64,000 bases of DNA from Adiantum capillus-veneris (lineage: Eukaryota; Streptophyta; Polypodiopsida; Polypodiales; Pteridaceae). The translations under genes and the position numbers were made by a program. Below the pieces are notes generated by a model, which searched no databases, had not been told where the DNA came from, and worked only from the letters and a program-made list of their open reading frames with translations. Position 1 is the stretch's first letter, and each line of letters begins with the position of its first letter. The stretch is taken from contig CM043942.1 in assembly GCA_014529385.2 (NCBI GenBank), forward strand, positions 51,150,774-51,214,773, written 5' to 3'. Shown here piece after piece: positions 1-10,986 of the stretch.

Positions 1-13
1 CAAAGCATGAGGA

Positions 14-989
14 ATGGACACTAGAGAGATTGAGAGGGCTTGGATTGCATGTGATGTGAAGCCAAAGGTTTCTCCATGCATTGATGTATATACAAAGAGA
101 GCCTCTAATTCAATATTATATCATGGTGTTTGTCTTGCAAAAGAACAACAAGCATATAATGAGGAGAAAGATGATAAGAAGAATGTACAAATCATGTCAT
201 CCTTGTTGTCTTTTCCACTTAATGGTGCTTCACATGGCAAAGATGATGTTTCGATGGATGTGAAAATGAATGGAAAGGAAAAGAATGAAATTAGTGAAGT
301 TCCAAAAAAGGATCATGATGAGAATCAAGATATGGATGCCATAAATGTCATGTCTACTATATGCACGTGCATTGGAAGAGGAGCTTGTATGATGCTAAAG
401 TGGATATAGATTGCCCCTCTCCTTTATGTTTTAGTTGAAAAGGACTTGCACATCAACAAAGCTTTTCATGTGCAAGAGGATTATACCCAAGAAGAGGCTT
501 CTCAAGTATATTGTATGGTTGGGTCTACGACAAAAAATGATGTTGCTATTGAACATGCTGTGGACCTTGGAATGAGGAGACTATCCATAAGTAATTTCAT
601 GATTCTATCTATGATGATGTAGGTAGCCATGCTGTCAATGATGAAGTGCATAAGATGGTTCTTGAGGCTATGTGGGAAGCCATGGAAATGTAATTTGATG
701 CGTAATGATAATATGGTTCATGGTAACTTTCTAGATCCTCTTTTGCTAAGGAGATTAAGCTATGTGTAGAAGATGTCTTACCTTTAAGCTGGACACTTTT
801 GAAATGAATGATTTTTTTTTAATGGGTGAAGAATATGATTTGGTTATGCATAAGTATATGATGATGCTTGATGAAAAGGTTGATGCCATTTTTAAGGGGA
901 TGGTAAAGGATGATGTCCATGATATGATGAGTGAGGAGACTCTATATATGGTATTTGTGAATACTATTTTTTATTTCCAAGGGGAATAG
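14..989 (+). pseudogene. decayed, unclassified coding-like region
   Basis: Two short open stretches (14-409 and 762-989) are separated by sequence that looks coding but carries stops and frame changes. The predicted peptides are rich in Asp, Glu, Lys and Met (for example GKDDVSMDVKMNGKEKN and KEEKDDKKNVQ-like segments) with no catalytic motif, zinc knuckle or signal peptide that I recognise. Highly charged, low-complexity composition is common in decayed retroelement gag or leader ORFs, but nothing here proves that. No LTR or TSD is visible around it. It continues off the left edge of the window, so its true start is unknown. It could equally be chance open frames in A/G-rich DNA. Confidence 0.25.
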
Positions 990-1217
990 ATGGCATATAT
1001 ATTCCATGGTTTGATGTCGGAAACATTAACTTGGGTGCTTTAACTTTATGAAGTTGTAGCATGTGTTTTATGGCCATTTGATCTAGGTGACCATGAAATT
1101 GTTTGCTACTAATGAGCATGAATGTTCTAGTAGGCTTTGGGGTTGGCAAACTATGTTGCGTGCATTTTATATGCGAGCTTCTTTTTTTGTGCAGCCTACC
1201 TTGATTATAAACTTCGG

Positions 1218-1219
<2 letters not shown>

Positions 1220-1298
<79 letters not shown>
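1220..1298. repeat. (GA)n microsatellite
   Basis: About 79 bp of almost pure GA dinucleotide with one interruption (GAA near 1262). Confidence 0.97.
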
Positions 1299-1299
<1 letters not shown>

Positions 1300-1645
1300 A
1301 GTCCCAAAATGGCACCTCATGCAAAGCTTGAAAAATGGCATCACTTTTTATTTAAGAGTGAAAGAGAGAAGTTTTGTTGATTCTTCAAAATGTGTAGCAC
1401 CTATTGGATCAAACAAAAATAAATTCAATCAATAATAAGATGGCCATGCCTTTGAAAATCCAAGTCAAAGCTCTACCTCATGCGACACACTTGCTATTCT
1501 GTGCCCTCATCCCCACCTTGCACACACACAGGTGGAGAGGTGCCTCCCCCAAACCCTATCCTTGCAACCTCTTTGTCCCAAAACTCTTCCCTCGTGGAGA
1601 CACATATTGTGCCCTCTCCTTGGCCCCACCTTGCACACACTTAGT

Positions 1646-1647
1646 CA

Positions 1648-1717
<70 letters not shown>
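1646..1717. repeat. compound (CA)n(GA)n microsatellite
   Basis: A CA run (about 1646-1664) passes directly into a GA run (to 1717). Confidence 0.97.
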
Positions 1718-1719
<2 letters not shown>

Positions 1720-2618
1720 TTAAGCACCGGGAATAGAAAAAGAGGCAAAGGCTTTGATCAGGCGAGAGGGAGAGAGAATCTACTAAAGTATCTTTGATTT
1801 TCTCTTTTTTTTGGTTGTGGTGCAAACATACTACAATCCACATATTCCTATTAGACAAATTTTTGGAGATTCAATTTGTCTGCAAGTCTTATTTTATTCA
1901 ATCGCACTCTGTAGCAATGGCTCACAATTGAGCTCAAAACCTTGAATGTTAGACAAAGACACTAGCCTAAACCATTGTAGCGCAAGAGGCATGCCTAGTA
2001 TATGAGCCTTGCATGATTAAAAGAAATCACACTACACCTGCACCACCGCATGGCAGTCTCCTCATTCATGCAGCCTCCATGTTTGTGCAACCTCCTTTGC
2101 CACTTGCCTCCCTCACCAGGGCTACCACTTTTCATCACTTTGCCTTTTTCCATTTCATCCAAATGCATGTATCTTCCAAGATATTTCCTAATAAACCAAT
2201 TCCCAAAATTTTAACCACATAACTATGTGCTTTTTCATAAGCAAGTTAATAATGAGGATACAAGCTTGTCAATACCACTTTGTGATTAATACAAATTTAC
2301 AATAGATATAGATACTTGGATTTGCTGATGTTAGATACACCTTACAACAAATCGACATGGTTAATGCTTGAGACTTGGAATGGTTAATCCTAATCTTTAC
2401 ACTAGAGGTAAGACTCTACTGCTACAAGTCATGACCACAATCACTTTGGAGGGATGTAGATGACCAACATTCTCCCAAAATGTTGATGATGATTAGGATG
2501 ACAATTGGTAATGTATTTTCCCCTCTCACTCTAGCCCACCTTCTTCATTCCAACCACTACCTCTTCTTCTAATGACACTGATTGAATCATTCTCTGCTTG
2601 GCTCATAATAAGGTTCTT

Positions 2619-2622
<4 letters not shown>

Positions 2623-2689
<67 letters not shown>
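2623..2689. repeat. (CT)n microsatellite
   Basis: About 67 bp of pure CT dinucleotide. Confidence 0.97.
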
Positions 2690-2691
<2 letters not shown>

Positions 2692-2839
2692 GAAGAGTTT
2701 CAATCATAATAGATTGCATAATATTAATAATGTCTCCCTACCTCTATATCATGCTTGTGTCACACTAGAGACAACTAGAGATAGGGCATATCACCATCCT
2801 TTATTATATGGGGACAACCTATGTGGAACCTTGGACATG

Positions 2840-3010
2840 CAAGAAAGGAGGAGTGCATAACTTGGTGGTTGTCAATAGTCCCATTGACAACACAATTATC
2901 TTGAAAAGACAAGAGAGGAGGAGGGCATAACTTGGTGGTTGTCAGTAGTGCCATTGACAACATACTTGAGTTTGAAAAGGCAAGAGAGGAGGAGGAGAGG
3001 AGGAGATAGA
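2840..3010. repeat. 70-71 bp tandem repeat, about 2.4 copies
   Basis: Units start near 2840, 2910 and 2981, each opening with CAAGARAGGAGGAG. Each full unit contains GTTGTCAATAGT followed by CCATTGACAAC, an imperfect inverted repeat that could fold into a hairpin. The third unit is truncated and degenerates into a purine-rich GGAGGAG tract. Confidence 0.85.
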
Positions 3011-3132
3011 TGTTGTCAATAGGGTAGTGAAACAATGGGTACAATGGCTACACAAGATTCTATGCAGGGGTAGTTGCATCCATGTCATGGGACAACCATG
3101 GATGTTAACCCAAAATGTGGGAACTCAATTTT

Positions 3133-3476
3133 TGTTGAAGATGATGAAACAGGAAACAGAAGGAAGATAGCAACTCAGAGTAGGAAGAAGATGGAGAAGG
3201 AGAAGACAATGAAATAGGAAACAGAAGGAAGATAGCAGCTTAGAGTAGGAAGAAGATGGAGAAGGAGAAGACACAGAGCTTGCGTACGAGATCTCTGTAG
3301 TCTATCTCTCTGTATTAGAATAATAGAGTATTTACAAACTCAGAGCTACAAAGCTTATATGAGACCCTAAGAGATAAGGTGTCCTTTCACACCAGATGTC
3401 TAGGGGGAAAAACCCAGTGGGACAAAAGTGCCCCTAGCGAAGCACGTATACACACTAACACTACTACATGTCTACA
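3133..3476 (-). repeat. E1 3' LTR (344 bp)
   Basis: Homologous to 8074-8352 over its whole length but 65 bp longer. The extra length is a tandem duplication near its right-strand start: the segment AGGAAACAGAAGGAAGATAG...GGAGAAGGAGAAGACA occurs twice between about 3150 and 3275 and once in the other LTR. Ends are TG and CA. A TATA-like CTCATATAAGC (minus strand) lies at 3353-3363. Confidence 0.95.
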
Positions 3477-3486
3477 AATCCCCCCT
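3477..3486 (-). other. E1 polypurine tract
   Basis: On the minus strand AGGGGGGATT directly precedes the 3' LTR, the expected site for plus-strand DNA priming. Confidence 0.85.
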
Positions 3487-3523
3487 GTAGTGATAGTGTG
3501 AATCCGTACAAGGTAGCAGATCA

Positions 3524-5272
3524 TCATGTGTATGAGAGTAAGGCCAAAGCTTTTCGGAAAGCTTCAAACTTTTCTCGTGATAACGCCTTCGTAAATAGAT
3601 GTGCAATGTTATCCTGTGTAGGACAGTAAGTTAGTGTGATCTCCCTTGCATGTAGCCTTTCCCTGACATAGTGGTAGTGAACCTCTATGTGCTTTGTTCT
3701 TGCATGAAATACTGGATTCCTTGCAATGCCATAGCACTCTGACTGTCAGTGAAAATGGTGGTGTGTGTCCGTTGACACTCACAAAGATCTGCCAATAACC
3801 TGCGTATCCATACACAATCAACTATTGTCGTGAAAGCTGCCCTGTACTTAGCTTCACAAGTTGATGTAGCCACTGTGGGTTGCTTCTTGCTTAGCCAAGA
3901 TATACATGCATTTCCCAAGAAAAAACAATTCCCACTTGTGGAATGTCATGTGTCAAAATCACCAGCCCAATCTGAATCGCTGTAACCAAGAAGCTGCATA
4001 GAACTGTGCTTTCCATACATATCCCCCCTTGGAAAGAACATGGAAAGATTAGGGGTACCTGAAAGGTAACGAAGTATGCGCTTCACAGCCTGCCAATGAT
4101 GCATACCTGGGCTGTACATAAATCTGCTTGCTTGTGAAACCCCAAATTGAATGTCTGGATGAGTGTTGCCTGCCAAATATATCAAGCAACCAACCACTGC
4201 TCCGTAAGTATATACATCAAAAGGTTCTCCAGCATCGTGCATGCTCAACTTTGATCTAGTTTCTACGGGTGTAGAGATTGGTTTACAATTTTTCATACCA
4301 AACTTGTCCAAAATTTTATGCAAATATTTTGCCTACAACATGTATATGCCATCCTCTGATTGTACAAATTGAATACCCAAGTAATAATGTAGCAAACCAA
4401 GATCAGACATCTCAAAGGTTTTTCTCAAAGCATATTTAAACGCTTCAATTTCATCTGTAGTATTGCCTGTAAGAAGCATATCATGCACATAAAGTGTTAG
4501 CATAATGAGAACTCTATCTCTCTTTTTGACATACAAAGTACTTTTTGTTGGACTATTCTGAAATCCCTGGCCAATCAAATAAGTATGTATCTTCTCATAC
4601 CATGCTCTTGGAGCCTGTTTGAGACCATACAAAGCTTTACGCAATCTACATACCTTTTGCTCTTGACCTTTTACAACAAAACCACTTGGTTGACTTACAT
4701 AAACTTCTTCCTGAAAATCACCATTCAAAAAAGCAGTTTTGATATCCAACTGATGCACTTTCCAACCATGATGAGCAGCAATTGCAACTAGTGATCTAAC
4801 TGTGGACGCACGAGAAGTAGGAGCAAAGGTTTCATCATAATCTATGCCTTTCTGTTGCGCATAGCCTTTTGCCACAAGCTTTGCTTTGTATCTGTCAACA
4901 GTACCATCTTGTTTCCTTTTTACCTTAAATGCCCACTTTGTACCAATAGGCTTTTTACCTGTAGGCAAGTCCATAGATCCATGTATGATTCTTATGAATA
5001 GAATCAATTTCTTGCTGCATAGCATCTTTCCACTGAAAAAACTCTAAAGCTTGTTCAAATGAATCAGGCTCATATGCATCACAAAGAGTGCTAAAGCAAG
5101 CCAAATCTACTTGCTCTCTGCCAAAAGTAGTACCATCACGTGTTTTTCGTGGTAACGGTGCATCCAACTTGCTATCCTGCAAAGTTTTTTGAACCCATTT
5201 AGGCAAGGTTATTTCTTCCCTGAGAACTTCTTGCTCTTCACGCACAATTTCCTCTACATCGTGAGGTGTCAC
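3524..5272 (-). pseudogene. E1 pol: copia reverse transcriptase and RNase H
   Basis: The minus-strand reading gives the standard copia RT series: GTKWAFKVKR, DYDETFAP, QLDIKTAFLNGDF, VYVSQPSGF, LRKALYGLKQAPRAWY, and then the catalytic box reads YVHDML instead of YVDDML (the His codon is 4483-4485). One catalytic Asp is therefore lost. A stop (TAG, 4333-4335) interrupts just before AKYLHKIL; the expected codon there is Gln, so CAG to TAG is likely. The connection and RNase H follow, with GYSDSDWAG and STCEAKYRA (the family usually has Glu where Lys is). A frameshift near 3720 precedes the conserved tail TKHIEVHYHYVRERL, and the frame ends at TGA 3524-3526. RNase H would remove template RNA during reverse transcription. 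Confidence 0.95.
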
Positions 5273-5420
5273 ATGCTGATCAAAAGAATGATCAAGATTA
5301 TCAACCTATTGTGATTCTTGATTCTCCACAAAGAAGGAAGCAAACCTTCAAATACATCATGTGTCTGCATATGAGGTACATCAAAAGCAACCATAGGTTG
5401 AGCAGTAGTTTCTGCAAAAA

Positions 5421-6506
5421 TTACATCACGACTTTCAAAAATCTTGTTTGTAGCAAGATGTAAAGTATATAACCTTTACTTCCACTACTGTACCCCACAA
5501 ATATACATTTGATTGCCTTATCATCAAGCTTCCCACGTAACTGTTGAGGGATGTGAGCATAAGCAAGACAACCAAAAACACGAAGATAACTGACTGAAGG
5601 TTTTCTGTCATACCAAGCTTCATATGGAGTAATGGTCTTCAAGGCACGAGTAGGACACCTGTTCAAAACATGTGTTTCACAAGCAACTGCCTCCATCCAT
5701 AGCTTATGAGGCAAACTCTTAGCCTTGAGCATACATCTAGCCGTCTCCATTAAAGACCTGTTCTTCCTTTCTGCAACACCATTCTGTTGTGGTGTGTATG
5801 GCATAGTGCATTGGTGTTTAATGCCTTTCTTTCCCAAAAAATCCTTAAATGCACCTGACATGTATTCACCTCCTCGATCGGTACGAAGAGTCTGTACTTT
5901 GCAACCTGTTTCATTTTCAACCATGGCGACATAATGTTGAAAAATTGCAAACACATCTGACTTTGCTTTGAGTAGATACACCCAACAAAACATCAATGAA
6001 GGTCACAATTAAAGGCTGTTTCCCATAGATGGCGTCCTCATAGGACCACATACATCACTGTGTACAAGCTGCAACTTTCGTGTCCCTCTAACTGAACCAT
6101 CCTGCGAAAATGCAAATCTGTGCAGAACGCAACCTTCACATACATGTCTTGGTGGCATCTCCAATAAAGACAAATCATGCACCATATTATGACGTTGTAA
6201 AGTCATCAAACTGCCATAACCAACATGCCCAAATCTAGCATGCCACAACTCAGCATCCTGCATGGCCCGAGTCTTTGTTTCTGCAATACATACTTGAAGT
6301 GTCTTTTCATAACGATCTAGCACATATAGTCCATTTTCCAGTGTAGCTGTAGTGATAAGAGAATAACCATTCTCTCGATCTCGTACAACACGTCTGTCAT
6401 CCTCAAAAATGACCCGAAGACCATTTTTTGCAAGAGAGAACAGACAACAAATTCTTCTTGATCCCTGGAACATATAAGACATCTGGCAAGCATAAATCAG
6501 AACCAT
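5421..6506 (-). pseudogene. E1 pol: GAG-pre-integrase and integrase
   Basis: On the minus strand the zinc-binding HHCC region reads LWHARFGHVGYG then CEGC. The first catalytic Asp is in HSDVCGP, the second in LRTDRGGEYMS and the Glu in NGVAERKNRS, so the D,D,E triad is visible. The copia-specific extension PYEAWYDRKPSVSYLRVFGC and KCIFVGYSS follow. Between 6009 and 5996 the frame is broken: a stop and frame change sit where the sequence between GNSL and WVYLLKAKSDVF should be continuous. Integrase would join the cDNA ends to target DNA with 5-bp staggering, matching the TSD seen. Confidence 0.94.
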
Positions 6507-7674
6507 CTGAAATGGTAATCAAAATCTTACCAACGCCATTGATTGGATAAGAAGCATTATTTGCACATGTCACCTTCTTTCCTGTTGGAGCTGCATCCAA
6601 TGAACAAAACAAATCCTTCCTTGAAGTAATATGCCTGGATGCACCACTATCAAAGTACCAAATCATTTGTGTCTCGTCAACACTGTAAGCAGAAAAATAT
6701 GAACATACTAAGAAAGCATAAGAATCCTGCACAAAGTTTGCAGACTCTTCTTTAGCTGTAGAAGAATCACTAGAAGCTGAAACAACCAAACTTGACTCTT
6801 TCTTCTTTTCTTTAGCAATTCGCTTTTTACACTCACTAATGTAGTGACAAGGTTTCTTGCAGTAGTGACATTTACCTTTCTTCTTGGACTTGTCGGAATC
6901 ACCTTTAGACTTCTCTGAAGACTGTCCTGCACCAGACTTGGAGTGATGAGCACTCTCTTTACCCTTGTTTTTGTTCTGTACAACAAGAGCATGATCCATA
7001 CCATCCACCTATAAAGACTTGTTCTTACGTGATTGATCCTCCTACAATACCAAAGCCACTAACTCTTCAAAATGAAGAGGCTCAGGATTAGCTCGTAAGA
7101 CAGAGTCAAAGAAGTCTGAAAAGTCAAATAAGATGGTGGTAGTGAATTGAGTGTTTTGGAAACCAAGTCCTTCTCTGGAATCACTTTGTCAATGCTAAGA
7201 AATTGCTCTTTAAGATCTTGATTTTTATAAGATGCTCGACGATATCGTCACCTTCGTCCATCTGTATTTTGTCAAGTTGTTTCTTCAAAAACTCTATTCT
7301 GGCAGCGTTTCTTCCTCCAAACATAGCTTGCAGAGTGTCCCAAGCATCCTTAGAAGTTCTGCAAGATCTGATATGTGGTGTGATTGTCCTCTTTATGGTT
7401 AAGGCAATCACAACCATAGCTTGTGCATCTTTAGTATCCCATTTCTTTTGCTCTGGAGTGACTTGTAAGGGTCTGCACCAACAGCTGCACCAGGACCAGG
7501 CGTGGCAGGTGCAATGCTACCTTGAAGAACTTCATCTCCACATACATAATCCCACAATCTTTTACCAACCAAAATATTTTTGGCCATAAAAGACCAAAGA
7601 GAATAGTTGGTACTATCCAATTTGTCTTCGGATGTAAACGCACCAAAAATCTCTTTCTCCGTAGATTGAGCCAT
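6403..7674 (-). pseudogene. E1 gag and aspartic protease
   Basis: The likely start is the ATG at 7672-7674 (MAQSTEKEIFGAF), giving the usual copia gag opening with LDSTNYSLWSFMAKN and LWDYV. A frame change around 7417-7440 leads into KDAWDTLQAMFGG. The nucleocapsid knuckle is CHYCKKPCHYISEC (CX2CX4HX4C) near 6840, preceded by a Lys/Ser-rich basic stretch. The protease active site follows as WYFDSGASRHIT near 6650, with the D-S-G intact. Gag packages the RNA and the protease cleaves the polyprotein. At least two frameshifts (near 7420 and 7100-7181) break it. Confidence 0.93.
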
Positions 7675-8059
7675 ACTGTGGATGCACACAAGAGAGCAAA
7701 AGAACCTCCAAGAGATTCACAAATCTCCTCTCCAATGCAAGAAAAACTCTACACAAAATCTCAGCACAAAGCTAAGACAAGCTGCGTCCCAAAAGAAGTG
7801 TTTACTTGAAGAAAATCTGTCAAAAAGCACACCCTCTTGATCTAAATGCCTCCGAAAAGTAACTTCTGCTACGCTGCTCAGAACAAAATTCTGAGGGCTC
7901 GAACGGCTTCAAAAGGGGGGTAAAACCTCAGGTCGCCTTTTGAGAATACTCCCGGAACGTCGAGGATGCTCCCACGAGCAAATTTTCCGAAAACTGCCTG
8001 AAAACTGCGATTGCGTGCGCGGACGCAAAAACGCAAGTAGAGGCCCTGGAAATCACCTT

Positions 8060-8071
8060 GCTCTGATACCA
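8060..8071 (-). other. E1 primer binding site (initiator tRNA-Met type)
   Basis: The minus strand reads TGGTATCAGAGC, the classic copia PBS complementary to the 3' end of initiator tRNA-Met, 2 bp from the 5' LTR end. Confidence 0.95.
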
Positions 8072-8073
8072 AT

Positions 8074-8352
8074 TGTTGAAGATGATGAAACAGGAAACAG
8101 AAGGAAGATAGAAACTCAGAGTAGGAAGAAGATGGAGAAGGAGAAGACACAAAGCTTGCGTACGAGATCTCTGTAGTCTATCTCTCTGTATTAGAATAAT
8201 AGAGTATTTACAAACTCAGAGCTACAAAGCTTATATGAGACCCTAAGAGATAAGGTGTCCTTTCACACCGGATGTCCAGGGGGAAAAACTCAGTGGGACA
8301 AAAGTGCCCCTGGTGAAGCGCGTATACACACTAACACTACTACATGTCTACA
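8074..8352 (-). repeat. E1 5' LTR (279 bp)
   Basis: Ends are TG and CA, flanked outside by the ATTTT TSD. It has a single copy of the segment that is duplicated in the other LTR and so shows the ancestral length. Confidence 0.95.
8229..8239 (-). promoter_or_regulatory. E1 LTR TATA-like box
   Basis: The minus strand reads CTCATATAAGC about 115 bp from the LTR start. This is the only TATA-like sequence suitably placed in this small LTR; initiation has not been shown. Confidence 0.5.
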
Positions 8353-8357
8353 ATTTT

Positions 8358-8744
8358 ATGTGTGGCTGTTGTGGAAAACGTAGAATACAACCAACCAAAG
8401 ATATTATGAATGCAATCTTCTTTGTGTTGTAGAGGTTATATTATTCTAGGAATCAACTCTCCTAACTTGCATGTATAGATTCTTTCAAATTTGTAGATTA
8501 AAAGAACCCTAATTTTTCTCTTGTGGAAAATCAAGATAACCAAGTTTGCAACCTAACAATAGCTACGACAGTAATTGTACACAAGAAACCTAAATTTCTT
8601 CTAAAGAGATATTAGACCTTGGATATTAATAGTGTTTTTGGACAGAAATTTTAAAAGACAATCCATGTTTTTTGAAGTTACTAATTTTAACTATACTGCC
8701 TATTATATTGTCAATATTTATATTATGAGTTGAAAAAGTCATAG
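8358..8744. other. no gene seen
   Basis: A/T-rich spacer between the E1 TSD and the E2 LTR. I see no ORF, repeat or motif that can be supported. Confidence 0.6.
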
Positions 8745-10821
8745 TGAGGGCGAGCTTTTTGAAATGGGGCCTCTAAACCCAAACCAATGGGCCTACCCTC
8801 ACAAAATGTTCGTAAAGAGGTACGCACACTACTTGGGGCGCCACCTTCTTTTGGGAGTGGAGAAGGAAACCAATCAAAATAACACTTGCACTCACCCACT
8901 CAAGCAACACACTGTGAAAACCCCCTTACTCTATATACACTTTGGACACTTGAACACCATCAACGATTATGCAACCCAATGCCGTGCATCAAAATGAAAT
9001 ATGCAATTTGTGGAATAGCATTCACCTTCTCCCCATAAGAATACCCATAATACATCCAAACTTTTCCTCTCTCAAGCACTCATCAAAAAATCATGCGCAC
9101 AAGACTTGCCTCTCAAACACACAAGAGAATCACTTACATCAAACTAACACACTTTTCATAGAGAGCTCATCTCCATCTATGCAATGCCGTGACACAAATA
9201 AAATCACCATGAGAGGTAGCCACATGCATATGTAATGAAGCAAAAGAGAGTTGGAGTGAGAAATTTCTTTAGACCAATTGAATAAGTGTGGAGAAACAAA
9301 CCAATGGTAAATTGAGAATAGAACACTTACTTGATTTCTCTCACACCTTTTAAAGGGAGGACAGACGCTGGCTAGCCATCACGAATTGCGACACTTGAAA
9401 GTTTTGAAGATGATTTCATGATCATTAACATAACCATGAGAGAGATCATGATGTATTTACAAGTTATTGAGGTGCTACAAATGATTTATTGGGTTGATGG
9501 AGTAAGAGATTGTAGAATGGAAAGAGTGGAGAATAGAGTTTGCACTTCCTCCAAAGAGGAGGGTTAGGAGGGAGGATGTGAAAGAGGGAGAGTTGGGGTT
9601 TTCTCTACTATTGATCAAGAAACAACATGAAGTTGAAAATATAGGTGTGTGTCCTTGAGTCTCTCCAAGGGGGGCTATTTATAGTTGTGTAGGAGTGGGA
9701 TTATGCTACACTTAATTAGAGTAAGTGATTAGACCTAATTAAGTGTCCTTTGACCACTCATTGAATATTGGACATAAAAGGGACTATTTATTCACCAAAA
9801 ATATCATTTTAGACCATGAAGGCTCCATAGGGGTGCATAATATTGTAGGTGGGCCCCACCATGAGGCCCTACGGGTGGCTCCTGCGGGGTATCTCAACTT
9901 GTTTGTCTTGGCATTTAGAAAGCATCTTTAGGTTGGTCCCATCACATGCAAGTGACCTTGAACACTCATTGCTCTTCTAGAAGATGAGTAGGGAAAAAAT
10001 AAGATCTCACCCTCTTGATTTACTTGATTTACAGTTCCTTTTGCTGCGAATCTGACAGATTTACACTATTTTGACCATAACTTTTTACCTGTAGCTCGGA
10101 ACAACACGCTTCAAAAGGCAAAATTGGCCTTCTCAACATGTTTGATATGAATTTGGACTATTCTTCACGCCCATGCACCCAAGGAATTCGGTTTGGAAGG
10201 TCCACACTAGGCTAGGGAACCTTTTGCTTCCAAGTCTTCTTGTATGGGCCCTTTGCTTGTATACATCCAAGGGGAATCATGCTTTTTCAAAAGGCTATGA
10301 TGCTTAAACAAATAGAGGAGGGCCCAATATTATTTTCTTGTGAAAAGAATATACAATTGGAGTCTTTTTGAAGGAGAGAAACTATATGTATATTCTTAAG
10401 AGATATTGGGCCACCTATGTAGGGGGCATAGAAGACTTGTAGAGAGGGACCATAATCTTTGGTAAAGACAAGTGGAGAGTTTATTTCCATGGGAATTTAT
10501 CTATATGGGGTGGAAGATGGATATATTATTTTTCTACTACTAATTCACAAGAGGTAAGAAAGTTTGGGGGTATATAGTTGGTTATTGTATGCTTATTCTA
10601 TTTACAAAGCAAAAAAGAAAGGGTGTGGTAATATATAATATGACTAAGGTGACATTTTTGGGAAGAGTATAATGTATGTGTCACCACAAAGGTTAAACGA
10701 AGAGGGGGAATTTACTCTAGATAACTTAATAACGTAGAAAAATATATACACATATGAGGAAGAGGACGTTGAGTAGGCTGACAAATGCTGCAAAAAGATG
10801 GTTACCATTTTATGCCACTCA
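8745..10821 (-). repeat. E2 3' LTR (2077 bp, full length)
   Basis: The first ~990 bp and last ~130 bp match 16770-17895 closely. The middle segment 9739-10690 is absent from the other copy. The open frames inside (8764-8997, 8969-9235) are in LTR sequence and have no protein features. Confidence 0.94.
9675..9684 (-). promoter_or_regulatory. E2 LTR TATA box (3' copy)
   Basis: The minus strand reads CTATAAATAG, a near-consensus plant TATA box, and is conserved in the other LTR at 17701-17710. Confidence 0.7.
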
Positions 10822-10840
10822 TATTAGCCCTCCCCAAGCC
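10822..10840 (-). other. E2 polypurine tract
   Basis: The minus strand reads GGCTTGGGGAGGGCTAATA directly before the 3' LTR start, the position and composition expected of a Ty3 PPT. A T/C-rich low-complexity stretch follows at 10880-10935. Confidence 0.75.
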
Positions 10841-10986
10841 TAGAGACATTCATATCTTTAGGAGGACGGGTGTTGTGTTGCTTCTTTTTTCTTCTTTTTT
10901 TTGTCATTTTTCCTTTTCCACTTTTTTTTTTCAATAGGAGGAGTGTCATGCACTCTTTTACTCCATTAGACCTGCTTTTCATTACC

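Larger units (their letters stand above)
990..3127. other. no gene; microsatellites and a 70-bp tandem repeat
   Basis: I find no supportable coding region here. The open frames across 964-1380 and 1404-1858 are produced by dinucleotide repeats (Glu-Arg or Ser-Leu runs). The stretch holds three microsatellites and a short tandem repeat, listed separately, and ends at the copia insertion site. Confidence 0.7.
3133..8352 (-). mobile_element. E1: complete but decayed Ty1-copia LTR retrotransposon
   Basis: The element lies on the minus strand. It has LTRs at 3133-3476 and 8074-8352, both bounded by TG...CA, and a perfect 5-bp target duplication ATTTT at 3128-3132 and 8353-8357. The PBS (TGGTATCAGAGC on the minus strand) sits 2 bp inside the right LTR and the purine tract (AGGGGGGATT) abuts the left LTR. 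Between them, in order on the minus strand, are gag with a CCHC knuckle, protease, GAG-pre-integrase and integrase, reverse transcriptase and RNase H. That order is diagnostic of Ty1-copia. Frameshifts, a nonsense codon and a catalytic substitution make it inactive. The perfect TSD shows a simple insertion without later rearrangement. Confidence 0.97.

Noticed and set aside
964-1858. Open frames with Glu-Arg or Ser-Leu runs
   Set aside because: They are translations of GA and CA microsatellites with no other support.
8764-9235. Open frames repeated at 16693-17260
   Set aside because: Both copies lie in the E2 LTRs; the repetition reflects LTR identity, not a duplicated gene.
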